Below the pieces are notes generated by a model. It saw only the letters and a program-made list of their open reading frames with translations, searched no databases and was not told where the DNA came from. The position numbers were made by a program, and so were the translations under genes. A stretch of DNA of 64,000 bases, from assembly GCA_028583605.1 (NCBI GenBank), contig CM053330.1:24445233-24509232 (forward strand), in the 5' to 3' direction. Of this stretch, positions 35,835 through 47,699 are shown piece by piece. This DNA comes from Dastarcus helophoroides. Taxonomy: Eukaryota > Arthropoda > Insecta > Coleoptera > Bothrideridae. The first letter of the stretch is position 1, and every line of letters starts with the position of its first letter.

Positions 35835-36420
35835 CCCCGAGCTTTTTCAAAGTGACCGTTCTGCTGCCAAAAGTATTAAGCAAGTCAAGTTTTGGTAGTG
35901 CTACTACTTATGATCTACTACTATGCGTCTTAAAGTTGGCTTTGAAAGTTGTTGGAGCTTTATCAGAGTGACCATTCTGCTGCCAAGCGTGAGCAGGTCA
36001 ACTACTGGTGCAGTATTCGTAATGCAGCTGCATATTGTTGCGTGTTATCGGTTCGAAAATTAAAACTTCATGAACTGCAAACACTTTATTTCAAACTTAT
36101 TTCGGAACACTGCGATTATAATTCACTTAACTATCAGACTAGCTAACTATCTGACTGACTAACTGACTAACTGACTGATTAACTGAGGGAAAGACGACCG
36201 CGTATTTATACCATTCCGGTTTCTGGAACGGATCTACGTACAGATAAGATAATCGCATGCGGAAACGTCTGGAGCGCTTATCTGCCGTATGATTCATTCT
36301 CGCGGCCGATTCCCATTATCAAATGTTTCCAGAGAGTTCCTTGCACTATACTTCACTAATACAAATTTTATAACTAGATTTTGTTACAATATGATCTACT
36401 ATGCGTCTTGGTCTTCTTAG
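35835..36420. repeat. Tandem duplication of about 110 bp, second copy split by an LTR
   Basis: GAGCTTTTTCAAAGTGACCG...TTCTGCTGCCAA (35840) recurs as GAGCTTTATCAGAGTGACCA...TTCTGCTGCCAA (35956). The end of the first copy, TATGATCTACTACTATGCGT (35909), recurs after the LTR as ATATGATCTACTATGCGTCT (36389). Confidence 0.7.
36036..36388 (-). mobile_element. Solo LTR of a retrotransposon, 353 bp
   Basis: It begins TGTTGCGTGT and ends TTGTTACA, obeying the TG...CA rule. The flanks are ATAT (36032-36035) and ATAT (36389-36392), a 4 bp target duplication. ACTTTATTT near 36083 is an AATAAA signal on the minus strand, which gives the likely orientation. A (CTGACTAA)-like microsatellite lies at 36126-36176. 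A second copy begins at 63731. No gag or pol sequence is adjacent, so this is a solo LTR left by recombination between two LTRs. Confidence 0.75.
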
Positions 36421-36469
36421 AAGGTTGCTGTATATAATCTAGATGGTGTTGTTTTTGCAATAAAAGAAG

Positions 36470-37109
36470 CGATTAAATTATAAACTTTTTTTTATAAGAA
36501 TCGATTTAATTCTAAATAAAGCCCTTTCTAGATACTCAAGGTATCAATATTCTAAGATTCATCAATTGCAAAAAAATTGTAATTTTAAAAGCATCAACAT
36601 CGAAAGCTTCGATTTAGTTATGAATGGAAAGGTAAACGAAACGATTTAATTTTAAATCGAACAGATTTAGTTCCAAATCAAATCAACTCTAAAAGAATCA
36701 ATTCAAGTCAACATTGACCGATTTAACTCTTAATCGATTCCAACACTTATCCAACTCTTAATAAATGAAAATGGTTTTAAAAGAATTGAAATCAAATCGA
36801 TTCTAAATTTCCTAGATTCCGAAAAAAGTTAAACTTCAAGGCGCATCGACCCTTAAAATAAATTATTTTATAACTCAAGTCAAATCGACTAAAAATAAAT
36901 TCAATTCGAATCAATTTAACTCGAATCCACTCAGTTTAAGGAAGAAATGATTAAACCGCAGAATCGTCTTGTCAAAACTTAAGATTTTAATGTTAAAGTT
37001 TCTAAAATACAAAAGAAATAAACTTGACTAATTCAAAACATTAAAACTTCGACTCCAAAAAATTACATAACCTCTAAATTGCATCGATATTAAAATAATC
37101 GATTTATTA
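36470..37109. repeat. AATCGATT-type palindromic satellite
   Basis: Motifs such as AATCAACTCTAAAAGAATCA and TTTAACTCTTAATCG, all diverged, up to the hAT target duplication. Confidence 0.6.
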
Positions 37110-37117
37110 TTCTAGAC

Positions 37118-40100
37118 TAGGGGTCGGCAAACTTTTAAGTCAAAAGATTCAACTGCAATAAAAAAATTGGTTTCGTGAATTTCAAAGAGCCACAAATTTT
37201 TATTTCTGATTTTACATTTTATTTCAAAATTAAATCAGATAAATCAGACAAAATATGGGACAGAGAGAGACCTCTTTGACTCATGTAGTCAAATGAAAAC
37301 ATATTCAGCCCAAAAGACCTTTTATTTCTTAAAAGTTAGAACTTTATTTGAAAATTTGCCTTTTCCCGCAAATTCGACTTTTTTTAACTCTTCTCGGTAT
37401 TCGTCTTTTTTTAACAATGTATTTTACTCCTAAAATTAGACTTTTTTTCAAAATCTTCCTTTGTTCTCAAAACTTGACAATCTGTGAAAATGTTTACTTT
37501 TTCTAATTCAACTTACTGAAAGATTCGACTTATTTATCAAAAATTCATTTTTTGTCGATTTCTTAATAAAAAAAAGTAAAAATTTGAAGTAATAATTTGG
37601 AGATGTTAAATAAAATAGTTTTTGAAGATTTCGACCTTTTTCTTAAAGTTTTCTTTTTTCGAAATTTAGCTCTATTCTTAAATTTAACTTTTTTCGAAAA
37701 TTACATTTTTTTGGCTTTGTTCTAAATTGTGACTTTTGTCTAGAAATTTCTATTCTTTTAAATAACGTTCATTTTCCAAATTTCACCATTTCCCCCAAAA
37801 TATTGTCTTTTGTTGAACATTTAAACTTTTATTTATTTTCTGGAAATTTCGACCTTTTTCGCAAAATTAGATGTTTCTCGAAATTCCAACTTCTAACTGA
37901 AAATTCAACATTTTATTATGTTTCTGCAAGCTGCGATTTTATCGACGAAATTAACCTATTTTCACAATGTTTGACTTTATCTAGAAAATTTGATTTTAGT
38001 CTTAAAATTTTGGGAAATGTTGACCTTTTTTTAAAGTTAAACATTTTTCTCGAAACTGAAAATTTTATTGACATTCCTTTTTATTTAGCAATTATGTTAC
38101 CAATTTTCTCAAAATTCGAATTTTTCTGAAAATTTGATTTTTTTTTTCATTCGTCTCGTTCTCGAATTTTCAAATTTATTCTCCAAATTTAACTTTCTCT
38201 GGAAAATTACAAATTATATATTTACTTCTTCTCTGAAAAACTTCCACTTTTTAAAATTCGACAATTTTTTCTGAACTTTGAGTTTTTTACAATTTCTCTT
38301 TTCGAGATTTTACAATTTTTCACAAAATTCAAATTTCTCTAAAAATTTCAGGTTTTTAAATTTGTTCTGGGTTTCAAGCTATTGTCCAAATTCGACGTTT
38401 TTTTTTCTAAAATTTTGCTTTTTTGGGAATTTTTCACAAATTGATATTTTTCGAAATCTCTTTTTTCAAAATTCGGTTCTTTCCGGAAATATCAACTTTT
38501 ATTTCGAACGAAATTGATCTATTTTCAAATCTCAAAATTTGATTTTTTTCTTAAAATTTGACTTTCTCTGGTAAATTTTGACCTTTTTTTTAAAATTTAA
38601 CACTTCTAGAAATCGGAAGTTTTATTCTCTTTCCATTTAAAATTATTTTACCAATTTCCTTAATATTCGATTTGTCCGAAAATGTTGAGTTTTTTTAATC
38701 GGTCTTGTTTTTGAAATTCCAAATTTATTCTCAAAATTTAATTTTGTTCAATTTTTATTGAAATTTAGAACTTTTCTTAAAATTTTGACTTTTTCCTTGA
38801 AATTTTTCCTAACGTTTGACTTTTTTCTACTTCTAAATACCTCGACTTTTTTAAAGACCTCTTTCATATAAAAATTTCAAGTTTTTAAATTTGTTTTGGG
38901 GTTCAATCTATTGTCGAAATTCGAAGTTTTTTTTCTGAAATTTTGCTCTTATTTGAGAACTTTAGACACATTCATTTTTTTAATCTCTTCATTTTTCACA
39001 ATTTTTTTTCGAAATCTCTTCCTTTTTCTCAAAGTTCGGCTTTCTGGGAAATTTTGACCTTTTTTTAAAAGTTAATCACTTCTCAAAATTTTCTTGGAAT
39101 TTTCTATCAAAATTATTTTACAAATTTTCTCAAAATTCGAATTTATCTGAAAAATTTGGATTATTTTGAATCCTTTTGTTTTCGAAATTTCAAATTTATT
39201 CTCAAAATTTAACTCTCTCTGAAAAATTGTAAATTTTTTGTCGAAGTTTCGAGCATTTCTTAAAATCAAGACTTTTTCCTTGAAATTTTTCCAAAAATTT
39301 GAGTTTTTTCTTCTTTTCTGAAAGACTTCGACTTTTTTAAATTTCAACATTTTTTTTTTCTAAACTTATAGTTTATTCTTATAATTACTCTTCTCGGAAT
39401 TTTGCAATTTTTCAAAAAAATCAAAATTGTCTACAAATTTCAGGTTATTAAATTTGTTTTGGGTTTCAATCTATTGTCGAAATTTAACGTTTTTTTTTTC
39501 TAAAATTTTGCGTTTTTGAGAACTTTCGATAAATTCATTTTTTTCGAATTTTCTCCCTTTTTTCCAATTGGACAAATTATTTTTTTTTATCTCTTCATTT
39601 TCCTTTTTTAAAGTTTAACACTTCTCGAAATTTTCTTGGAATTTTCTTTCGAAAATATTTTACCAATTTTCTCAAAATTCGAATTTATCAGAAAATTTGA
39701 TTTTTTTTTAATTCGTCTTGTTCTCGAAATTGCCAATTTATTCTAAAAATTTAGCTTTCTCTGAAAAATTGCAATTATTTATCGAAAATTTGAGCTCTTC
39801 TGAACTTCTTCCATAAAATTCTTCCTAAAATTTTAATATATTTCAAAAAATTCAAATTTGTCTGAAATTTTAGGTTTTTAATTTGTCCTGGGTTTTAATC
39901 TATTGTCGATCTTCTACATTTTTTTTCTAAGATTTTACCTTTTACCGAGAACTCTTGATAAATTCATATTTTTCGAAATCTCTTCCCATTTCTAAATTTT
40001 TTCAAAATCTCTCTCCATTTCTCAAATTTTTCGAAGTCCATTTCTTTTTCTCAATTTTTTCAAACTCTCTTTCCCAAAACGGCTTTGTCTGGAAATTTCA

Positions 40101-40553
40101 GCCTTTATTTCGAACTTCGATATTTGCAGTTTCTGTAAATTTAGATTTTTTTTCTTACAAAAAGTTTTTCACGAAATCTCAAGGTTGCAGAAAATGTACA
40201 AATAAACATCATGAGAAAAATATTTTTTAGAAATTTCGATTCCCCAAGTTGGTATTTTTCTAGAAATTTCAAATTTAATGTATTTTTTCAAAATATTAAA
40301 ATAAATCAATCAAAACTTCCGGAAAAATACTTCTTGAAATCATAACATTTTGTTAAAATTTAAGTAAAACGTAAAAATTCCTAGAAAATTATATTTGGAA
40401 ATTTCGACTTCTGTAGGTCACTTGTTTAATCAGCGTCTGCGTGTCTGTCTACCCTAGATTTTATTTTTTTGGGGGGGGGGGGAGATTTAAAGAGCCGCAA
40501 TTTTGTTTTAAAAGAGCCTCATGCGGCTCGCCCGCCGCGGTTTGTGACCCCTG
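37118..40553. mobile_element. Giant non-autonomous hAT element filled with the AT array, perfect 8 bp duplication
   Basis: The flanks TTCTAGAC at 37110-37117 and 40554-40561 are an exact 8 bp target duplication. The termini are TAGGGGTCGGCAAAC and, inverted, GTTTGTGACCCCTG. Just inside the right end, AAAGAGCCTCATGCGGCTCG...CCGCGG is the GC-rich subterminal sequence common to one hAT lineage. The 3.4 kb interior is the AT-rich array (T-rich on +) with no transposase. Larger internal duplications are visible (the GGTTTTTAAATTTG...TTGGGTTTCAA block recurs near 38350, 38880, 39440 and 39870). Confidence 0.88.
37320..40420. repeat. AT-rich tandem array inside the hAT element
   Basis: CGACTTTTT-type units, with higher-order repeats of about 500 bp (37800-39960). 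Frames at 37803-38129, 38278-38517, 39072-39350 and 39955-40230 are repeat translations. A G-run of 14 sits at about 40472-40485. Confidence 0.78.
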
Positions 40554-40561
40554 TTCTAGAC

Positions 40562-40735
40562 AACTCAAATCGAATTCATTCAGTCGAATGACCTTACACT
40601 GTATAAAGTAAAAACATTTAAATTAAAGCAAGACGAATAGATGAAACTAAAATTCAAATCGACTTTGATTCTAATTCAGATAATTTTAAGAAAATCGACT
40701 TATCCTTAAATTAAATCAATTCTAAAAACCTATAT
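40562..40735. repeat. AATCGATT-type patch
   Basis: Resumes after the hAT insertion, which means the hAT landed in this satellite. Confidence 0.5.
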
Positions 40736-41037
40736 TGTAACGAACTGTGAAATTAATAATGTATAGACATTTAATAGATGTTTAAGAGAAGCTATATTAG
40801 GCAGTACGCAGGAGTGAATAGGGCTATTAAGGAGATACGTAACTGTGTGTTCGAGAATTCTAAATATCGAATATTCCAGTTTGCGTGGAACCAATACAAA
40901 CCATCGATCGTATCATAAGTTAGTCAGTTGTAAATTAGGGTTACAGAAATTAAGTTGTTGAGTGGTTCAGTTGTTCGATTAAATAAAAGTGTTAAAAATA
41001 TACACAATTTAATTGTGTAAATCGGCAACGTGTACGA
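40736..41037 (+). mobile_element. LTR-like segment (candidate solo LTR)
   Basis: It starts TGTAACGAACTG and has AATAAA at 40982-40987. A perfect short inverted repeat ACACAATTTAATTGTGT lies at 41002-41018. ATAT flanks both proposed ends. It lacks the final CA, and only one copy is in the window, so the call is tentative. Confidence 0.4.
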
Positions 41038-41079
41038 ATATTAAAGTCTTTTAAAATCATTTCCGAAAGACAAATTTCA

Positions 41080-41210
41080 AGGATTCCAACCGAATCAAAC
41101 TTGACATCACTTGATTTCCTAAAAAAACTGATTTAATTTTAAATAACATCTGGTAAAAATTCAAATCGTAATTAATTCATTTTCAAATCAAATGAATTAT
41201 AAAAGAAAAT
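41080..41210. repeat. AATCGATT-type patch
   Basis: Short stretch of the palindromic satellite after the LTR-like segment. Confidence 0.4.
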
Positions 41211-41905
41211 TCAAGACTTTTTTAATTTCGAATTTTTTTAAATGTTTTAGTTTTTTTAAATATCGACTCTTTGAAAACTTTAAGTGTTGAAAATTTCGAC
41301 TCTTCCAAAATTTCGATTTCTTTAAAACTTGGATTTTTTCTAAATTTTAAGATTTTTCTAAATGTTAATTCTCGAAATTTTGACTTTTTTGAAAATTTCA
41401 ACTTTGTTGAAAATTTTGAGATTTGAAAGTGTAGACTTTTTTAAAAATTTCGACTTTCAAAATTTCGACATTTATCAAAATTTTGGTTTTTTTGAAAATC
41501 TAAATTCTGTTATCAAAAGTTCATTTTTTTCTAGAAATTTAGACTTTTTGTTGCAACACTTCATTTAAAAATTCTACTTTTTTTTAATTACCAAATTTTA
41601 TTTCTTTTTTAAAAATGTTTCAAAATTATGACCTAAAATTTCGACTTTTTTGACAAGTTTGACTTTTTTCCTAAATTTGGTACCCTTCTTTGTAAATTTC
41701 AAGTTTGTTTTTGGAAAATTCTACTTCTTGTGAAAATGTATGTTTTTTAGAAATATTCTATTTTCAAAACTGCGAACTTTTTTTCAAAAGTTCGTTTTTT
41801 TCTAGAAATTTTGACTTTATTTCTAAATTTGGGCTTCATTTGAAAAATTTTACTTTTGTTAAAGTTTGTTTAATTTAATTTCATTTGTTAAACTTCTAAA
41901 AAGTC
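41210..41905. repeat. AT-rich tandem array, T-rich strand +
   Basis: Diverged CGACTTTTT units. The frame 41362-41568 is a repeat translation. Confidence 0.7.
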
Positions 41906-41929
41906 TGATTCCTTTTTTGAAAATTATGA

Positions 41930-42295
41930 ATGTTTAGAGCTGTTTAAGAAAAAGTTGGAGATTTAAAGAATGTCCAAATTTTGGAAAGAGAAATCCTAAT
42001 TCTGAAATAAACTCATTAATAAATGTCAACTTTTCAAAAGAAATTCGACGTTTTCGGCATCAACGCAAATTTTTGTAAAAAGTTACAATTTTTAAAATCA
42101 AAATAAAAAAACGAATTTTTGAATAAAACCAGAGCTTTTGAAACACGTAAAACTTCATTTCAAAAGGTAGAAATTTTGAAATAAACGAAATTATGAAGAA
42201 AGGGTCGAAATTTTGGAAAAATCCAATCCTATAAAAAGCTTAATTTTCAAAAAACGTCAAAATGTGTCCGAATACACATTGGACCCCCTTTATGA
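41930..42295. repeat. AT-rich tandem array, A-rich strand +, ending in a hAT-like terminus
   Basis: Polarity flips relative to the previous block. The right edge, GTCCGAATACACATTGGACC (42267-42286), matches the right end of the element at 61717-62830 (GCATACACATTGGATCCCC). The array therefore belongs to that hAT family, with its left end lost or unrecognised. Confidence 0.6.
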
Positions 42296-42299
42296 TCTC

Positions 42300-43240
42300 T
42301 TTACGCTCTCATGGAGAGGCGCGCATCATTGGATGGGAAGTCCTGTTTTAACCTAAATAAAAAATTACGATTCCTAAGGAAAAAAATCGAAATTTCGACT
42401 TTAAAATTAAGTTCGAATACAAGCAATGACACATGCAACTGCGAAAATTGTGTCGTTCCCTGTTGGTTTGAGCCAGTTTCCAAGCTGCCGCATGTTTAAT
42501 AATAGAGATAAAAGTTTGTAAAAATTCAAGGTGAATCCAATTTGATTAAATAAATTGTAGCAACGAGCAGTCAGTTCGCATAATGCGACGCGGATTATGT
42601 CGTTTTAAAATGAATAAATTCAACAGCTCGTTACAATACGGCTCGTATGTTATAAAAAACCGGCGACCGTCCAAAACAATGCCTCATTATCTCTGGGAAA
42701 ACATAATATTTTCAATGAAAATCTCCACCTTCACTTCCACAGACAACGATATTCGCACCTTGAGAATGAAGTTTTTTAATTAAGTCCAAATGACACGGTA
42801 CTTGGAACTTCCTGTCGGTTTTAGTAAACAAATCGACCGACATTACTGACGACGAACTGATTAAAAGGGCCCGCGGCCACATGGAATTCTAATTCTTACC
42901 CTTGCGACTTTGAACTCTCGAGCATGGGAGTTAAATTAAGGTGCATTGCTAAGGGGGTGACTGGATTTAGCTTTAAGGTAAACCGGAATTGTCATGCTAT
43001 CAACCTATTTTGGTAATTAGTAAGTAGATGTAAATACTGGGAGTTTAAAGTTCCTACGAAGGGGGCCCTTTTAATTAATTTTTGGACACTGTTTACTTTT
43101 ATATGTGGGTAAGGAAGCCCAAAGAAGTTTTACCCTTTAATTATTAAGCTACAAGCGATTCTTCAACTCGACTGATATTGTGAAAAAATAATTGTCATTG
43201 TTCTAGATAATTATATTTTTTCTTTCTAAATTCGAGAAAA
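42300..43240. other. Unique island
   Basis: Balanced composition with CpG (for example GGGCCCGCGGCC near 42868). The frames 42311-42499 and 42583-42783 have no known motif. No gene is called. Confidence 0.35.
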
Positions 43241-43489
43241 TCCTTAGAAAGGTAGTTTCAAATATGATGAAAAAATACAAGTACTTAGGGATCCAGAATT
43301 TCGAAAATTTATTTTAAAAAACTTTTAAAGCTCCGGAAGTCTATAAAAGACAAGAGAGAAGTCTCTGTAAAATGTCTTTAAAATGTTAATCTATACATGA
43401 TATTTAAAAAATGTCCAAAAAGAGTACTTAAAACATTCTAGCAAAACTAACTTAAAACAGTGCCCTTAAAATTGAAATGGCTTTAAGGC

Positions 43490-44420
43490 CACTCTGGGTA
43501 TAAACGGCTTGTTCCACTCGAATGGTAATCTGGCATGAATTGCGGACGAGGAAATGGATAAATATTGCGTTAATGGTTGAATCTCGATCCGCACTAATCG
43601 ATATTAATTATAGATGCATAAGATACGAGAGAGTAAATGAAGGGAGGAAATCATAGATATTGGTAGCTCATCAGTAATTCTGAATTTCATTTAGCATCAG
43701 ACAGAGCGGTAATAAGCAATCTGATAAATAACCACCGAGTTTATTGCAACACATCGCCGCGATGTTACAGCGGCGTTACATCAAACTATTTCTCGGTTTA
43801 TAACGCCGCGCCAATTAAATCATTTTTCTGCATCGGGATAACTCGAACGGTAAGTGACGGAAGCTGGTGCGTTCAATCTTCTGTTGTTGTATTGATTTTT
43901 TCTCGCAACAACATTTAATGGCTTGGGACGGAATTCGCAGCGTTTCATTTTCGTTACTGAAAATTCGTATTAGCGCATTCTATCCAAACAATATCTATTT
44001 TGCTATCGTTCGTTTTCTGGAAATCAAATGGGCGATATTCAGGTCATTACAGCCTTGTTTTACGTGGACAGCGATTGTCTGTAGGCGCGGCCCGTCGCGG
44101 TTCACCCGAGCGTATTTCCTCCACATAGGACCCCTTTGTGTGTCTTCGTGCCCCTAATGATTCCGACAGATATCCCCGAGGCCTCATTTAAGACGTAATT
44201 GTCTCACGTCGGCCACAACATTCCAGTAAAATGCATTGTATTGTGTCCGATGAAGCTGCATTTGCATGGGAACACAGAATATACGTCGTATATTTCTGAT
44301 TCCGACAGTTGCGTTAAGCTTTTATGGTTAATTCGTTTACAGCCCCTTTGTTTTTGAGGATTCCATTCGTAAATCATACAGAGGAGAGATCTTCTCACGA
44401 AACTGCTTCGCTAGAATTTG
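43490..44420. other. Unique CpG-containing island
   Basis: The most GC-rich stretch of the window (AACGCCGCGCCAATTAAATC at 43802, GGCCCGTCGCGGTTCACCCG near 44091). The 96-codon frame at 43867-44157 is open but shows no known motif. It could be regulatory or an unrecognised exon; I cannot decide. Confidence 0.35.
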
Positions 44421-44633
44421 ATGCTTAAGAAAGAAAGAGCTGTTTTATTGATAAAGGTCCACAAGGTCCGTGGAAAAGTTTAAAGATCTAAAAAGTTATC
44501 TTTAAAACTCGAAAAATATGCAGTAGGGAAGGATAACATTCAAAATTAAGAAATTTCTAAACAAAACAATTTTTAAAAATTTAGAAATTTATAGAAAGGG
44601 TAATTTTGAATTTTGGTGGTCTTTGGTCGACTT

Positions 44634-44820
44634 CAAAAATTGAAATACAAATCTTGTCCCTGAAACCAAGAAGGATTAAAAAAACACAACAATGGTTGCT
44701 CTAACGCGTTTCGATAACCAAGCTATCATCTTCAGAGAGATATAGTACTTCTCCAACCATTGTTGTGTTTTTTAATGTTTTTTGGTTTCAAGAGACAAGA
44801 TTTGTATTTCAATTTTTGGT
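44634..44820. mobile_element. Miniature palindromic PLE derivative
   Basis: Arms of about 65 bp are inverted copies: AATTGAAATACAAATCTTGT at the left against ACAAGATTTGTATTTCAATT at the right. Each arm equals the 3' tail of the Penelope-like element at 8.66-8.71 kb. Between them lies one hammerhead-like motif. No coding sequence is present. Confidence 0.7.
44694..44758 (-). ncRNA. Hammerhead-ribozyme-like motif
   Basis: On the minus strand the order is CTGAAGA (44729-44735), helix II GATAGC/GTTATC, GAAA (44709-44712), CGCGTTA and GAGCAACC, which can pair with GGTTG upstream. This has the core of a hammerhead with a very short helix III, the form known from Penelope-like elements. One extra T follows the core, and helix I contains an insert, so activity is uncertain. 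Confidence 0.55.
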
Positions 44821-45659
44821 AATTTATAAGTCAAGAACCACTGAAAAATCATTTCAACGATCTAGAACACTTTTCAAAAAAATATACATTTTACAGATTT
44901 AAAAGATCTTTAAAATAATATAGAAAATTTATTTAAAAATAGGCCTATAGTGGGAAATTCATAAATGAAACCAGAAGAAAATAAACATAACTTTAGAAAC
45001 CCAGAAATGAGCCTTTTAAAGAAGTAGCAAATTTCTGTAAAAGGTAACATTACAAGCCTAAGAAACCTTTAGAAAAGTTGATTCTTACATCTCAGAAAAC
45101 TACGAGGTAATTTTTGAATTCTCCCAAAAAGAAAATTTAAAAGATTTACTAATCTTTAAAGTTATTTTAAAACCTCAAAAATGTAGAATTTATTTAAAAA
45201 ATGGGTTAATTAAACATATAGAAATTATAGAAAAATAGACTTTTTAAAAATCTTGGACTCCTCTGAAGAATGAAAATTTTGATCTACAAAGTGTCAAAAA
45301 AAAAGAAACTATAAAAACATGAAAATAATCCTCTTAAAGATCTACAAAATAACTGCAAAGATGATTTACTAATCTAAAAAAAATATTCGAGAAAATTCAC
45401 TTGCGATGAAAAAAATGTTAAGAAAAAAATATAATTAGATTTTAAGTAGGGATGTTATGTAGCTCCGTACCCTAATCGAAAGGGTCTGATATCCTAAATA
45501 TAAAAATATCCGAATCCCTAACCGAAACCGATATAAATGTTTCTGATAATTTCGGATGTTATTTGAAATAATTTTGCTAATTCCAGACGACAATTTTTTT
45601 GGTCGATTAAAATTATGAGGCAAACTTGCTTCTCACTATTACCACCGCTACTACTTTCT

Positions 45660-47430
45660 TTGACGTGTTAACTGAATCGTTTTTTTTTATTTCGACATTT
45701 TTTCAAAATTTCCTGTTTTTTTTAAATTCTCATCTTTCTCATTTTCTCATTTTATTTAATTTTGGATCCTTGTGAAGATATGAATTGTTCACAAAATTTC
45801 AACTTTATTTCCAAATTCCGGTTTTTTTTTTCATCAGAATTTCGACTTTTTTCAAAATGTGATTTTTTAGATATTTCATTTTTTAAATTTTAACTCTTTA
45901 AAATTTCACCTTTTTGACAATTTCGACGTTTTTCAAAACTTCCACTTTTCGAGAATTTCAGATTTTTTGATAACGTCGAGAGTTTCGAAGGGTCAAATTT
46001 TTTAAAAATTTCGAATTTATTTCAAAGTTAATACTTCTTTTGGAAAATTTCCATTTCTTGTCAAACTTTTGGGTTCTTTTTTAAATGTCACCTTTTTTTT
46101 CTAAATTTTGACTTTTTCAAATGTTTACTGTTTTAGCAACCTTCGACTTGTTTTGTTTCAATCATTTCGGAAAATTTCTACTTTTTTGAAAATACTTAGC
46201 GAAATTGTTTAATTTCGACTTTTTAAAGTTTATTTTTTTCGAGAAACTTCTACTTTTAAAAATCGGCACTTTTTTGAAAATATAGTTTTTTTAAGGCTCA
46301 ACTGTTTTAAAAATTTCGACTCTTTAATTTTCTACTTTTTTAAAATTTCACCTTTTTCAAAATTTTAATTTTTTTGAGTATTATATATTTTTTTCAAAAT
46401 CTTGACTACTTTTATAAATTTCAACAATTCCAACTATTTTAAAATTATAACTTTATTTGGAAATAACATTTTTTTTAAAAAGAAAGTTTTTTGGAATTAC
46501 GTTTTTTTTGAAATTGTTTCTTTTTCTTTCGTGTTTCTTTTAATAATTATTTTAAAAATTTTGACTTGTTTAAAATGTCGACATTTTTTTGAAAATTTTC
46601 GACGTTTTAATTACACAAAACTTTTAGCTTTTCAAAATTTCGACTTTTTTTAAGAATGTCGATTTTTCTGATAATTTTGGCTTTTCTTCAACATTTAGAC
46701 TTCGGATATTTCGGATTTTTTTGAATTTTTTTTAAATCTAGACTTTTTTTAAAATATAAGAATATTATTCAAAATTTCACCCTTTTAAAAATTTTGAAAT
46801 GTTTTTGAAAATGTATTATTTTTTAAATTTCCGAATACTTTGGAAATACAAACTTTTTTAAAATTGCGATATTTTTTCAACATTTTGATTTTTTTTTTTG
46901 AAAATCGTAACTTTTTTTTTTAATTTTAATTTCATAAAAATTTCAACTTTTTTTTAATAATTATGACTTCGAAATTTTCGACTTTTATCAAAATGTTTTT
47001 TAAATATTTTTTTGAAAATTTGCGACTTTCTCCAAAATTTTTAATTTTTTGAAAATATCGACTGCATCTCGTCTAATTTTCAAAATTTCGACTTGTTTTA
47101 AATATTTTGAATTTTTCGAAAATTTTTCCTTATTTCTAAATGTTCACTTATTTTAAAAAAGCCATTTGATTCAACATTTTAACATTTTTTAAATTTAAAC
47201 ATTTTTAAAATTTTAACATTTTAGCGAGTTTTTGTATTTCAACATATTGACATTTTTTACATTTTTAACTAATTTTTAAGATTTCGACTTTAACAATTTT
47301 TACTTTTTTCAAATGTCGACTTTTTGAAATGTTTATTTTTTTTTAATTTCCACTTTTTTGAAAATTTTGACTTCAAATTTTCGATTTTTTTATTTTGTTT
47401 TAATTTTGTAACTATTTTTGAAAATTTTAC
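45660..47430. repeat. AT-rich tandem array, T-rich strand +
   Basis: CGACTTTTT-type units. The frame 46402-46653 is a repeat translation. Confidence 0.75.
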
Positions 47431-47699
47431 ATGTGTACTTGGAGAATTACTTGCTTATCTTCCTTACACAATACCGAATTATCTAAGGATTGTTGCCAGG
47501 GAGGCCTTTGGGGGTGGCGAGCAGGGCAACGGTCCGGGATCTCGCTCTTGCATGGAGCCTCGCGCAGTCGCGCAATAGTATGAATAATGTTCATTTGAAT
47601 TTCGTGCCTTACAGTATTATAAAACTTTGCATTTCTCGTCAAGCATCATCAATAAAACTCATATGCATAGGCAGGATTTTGTTCAGGGAGGGGTAAAAT

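Larger units (their letters stand above)
44420..45446. repeat. Degenerate AGATCT/ATCTAGA-type satellite background
   Basis: Units with AAAGATCTAAAAAGTTATCT and similar, related to the block at 59.9-61.7 kb and continuing after 50974, interrupted by the hAT insertion. Confidence 0.5.

Noticed and set aside
35629..36146. Two similar open frames (SDRSAAK / SDHSAAK)
   Set aside because: The similarity comes from a tandem DNA duplication. No known protein motif, and the second frame runs into the LTR.
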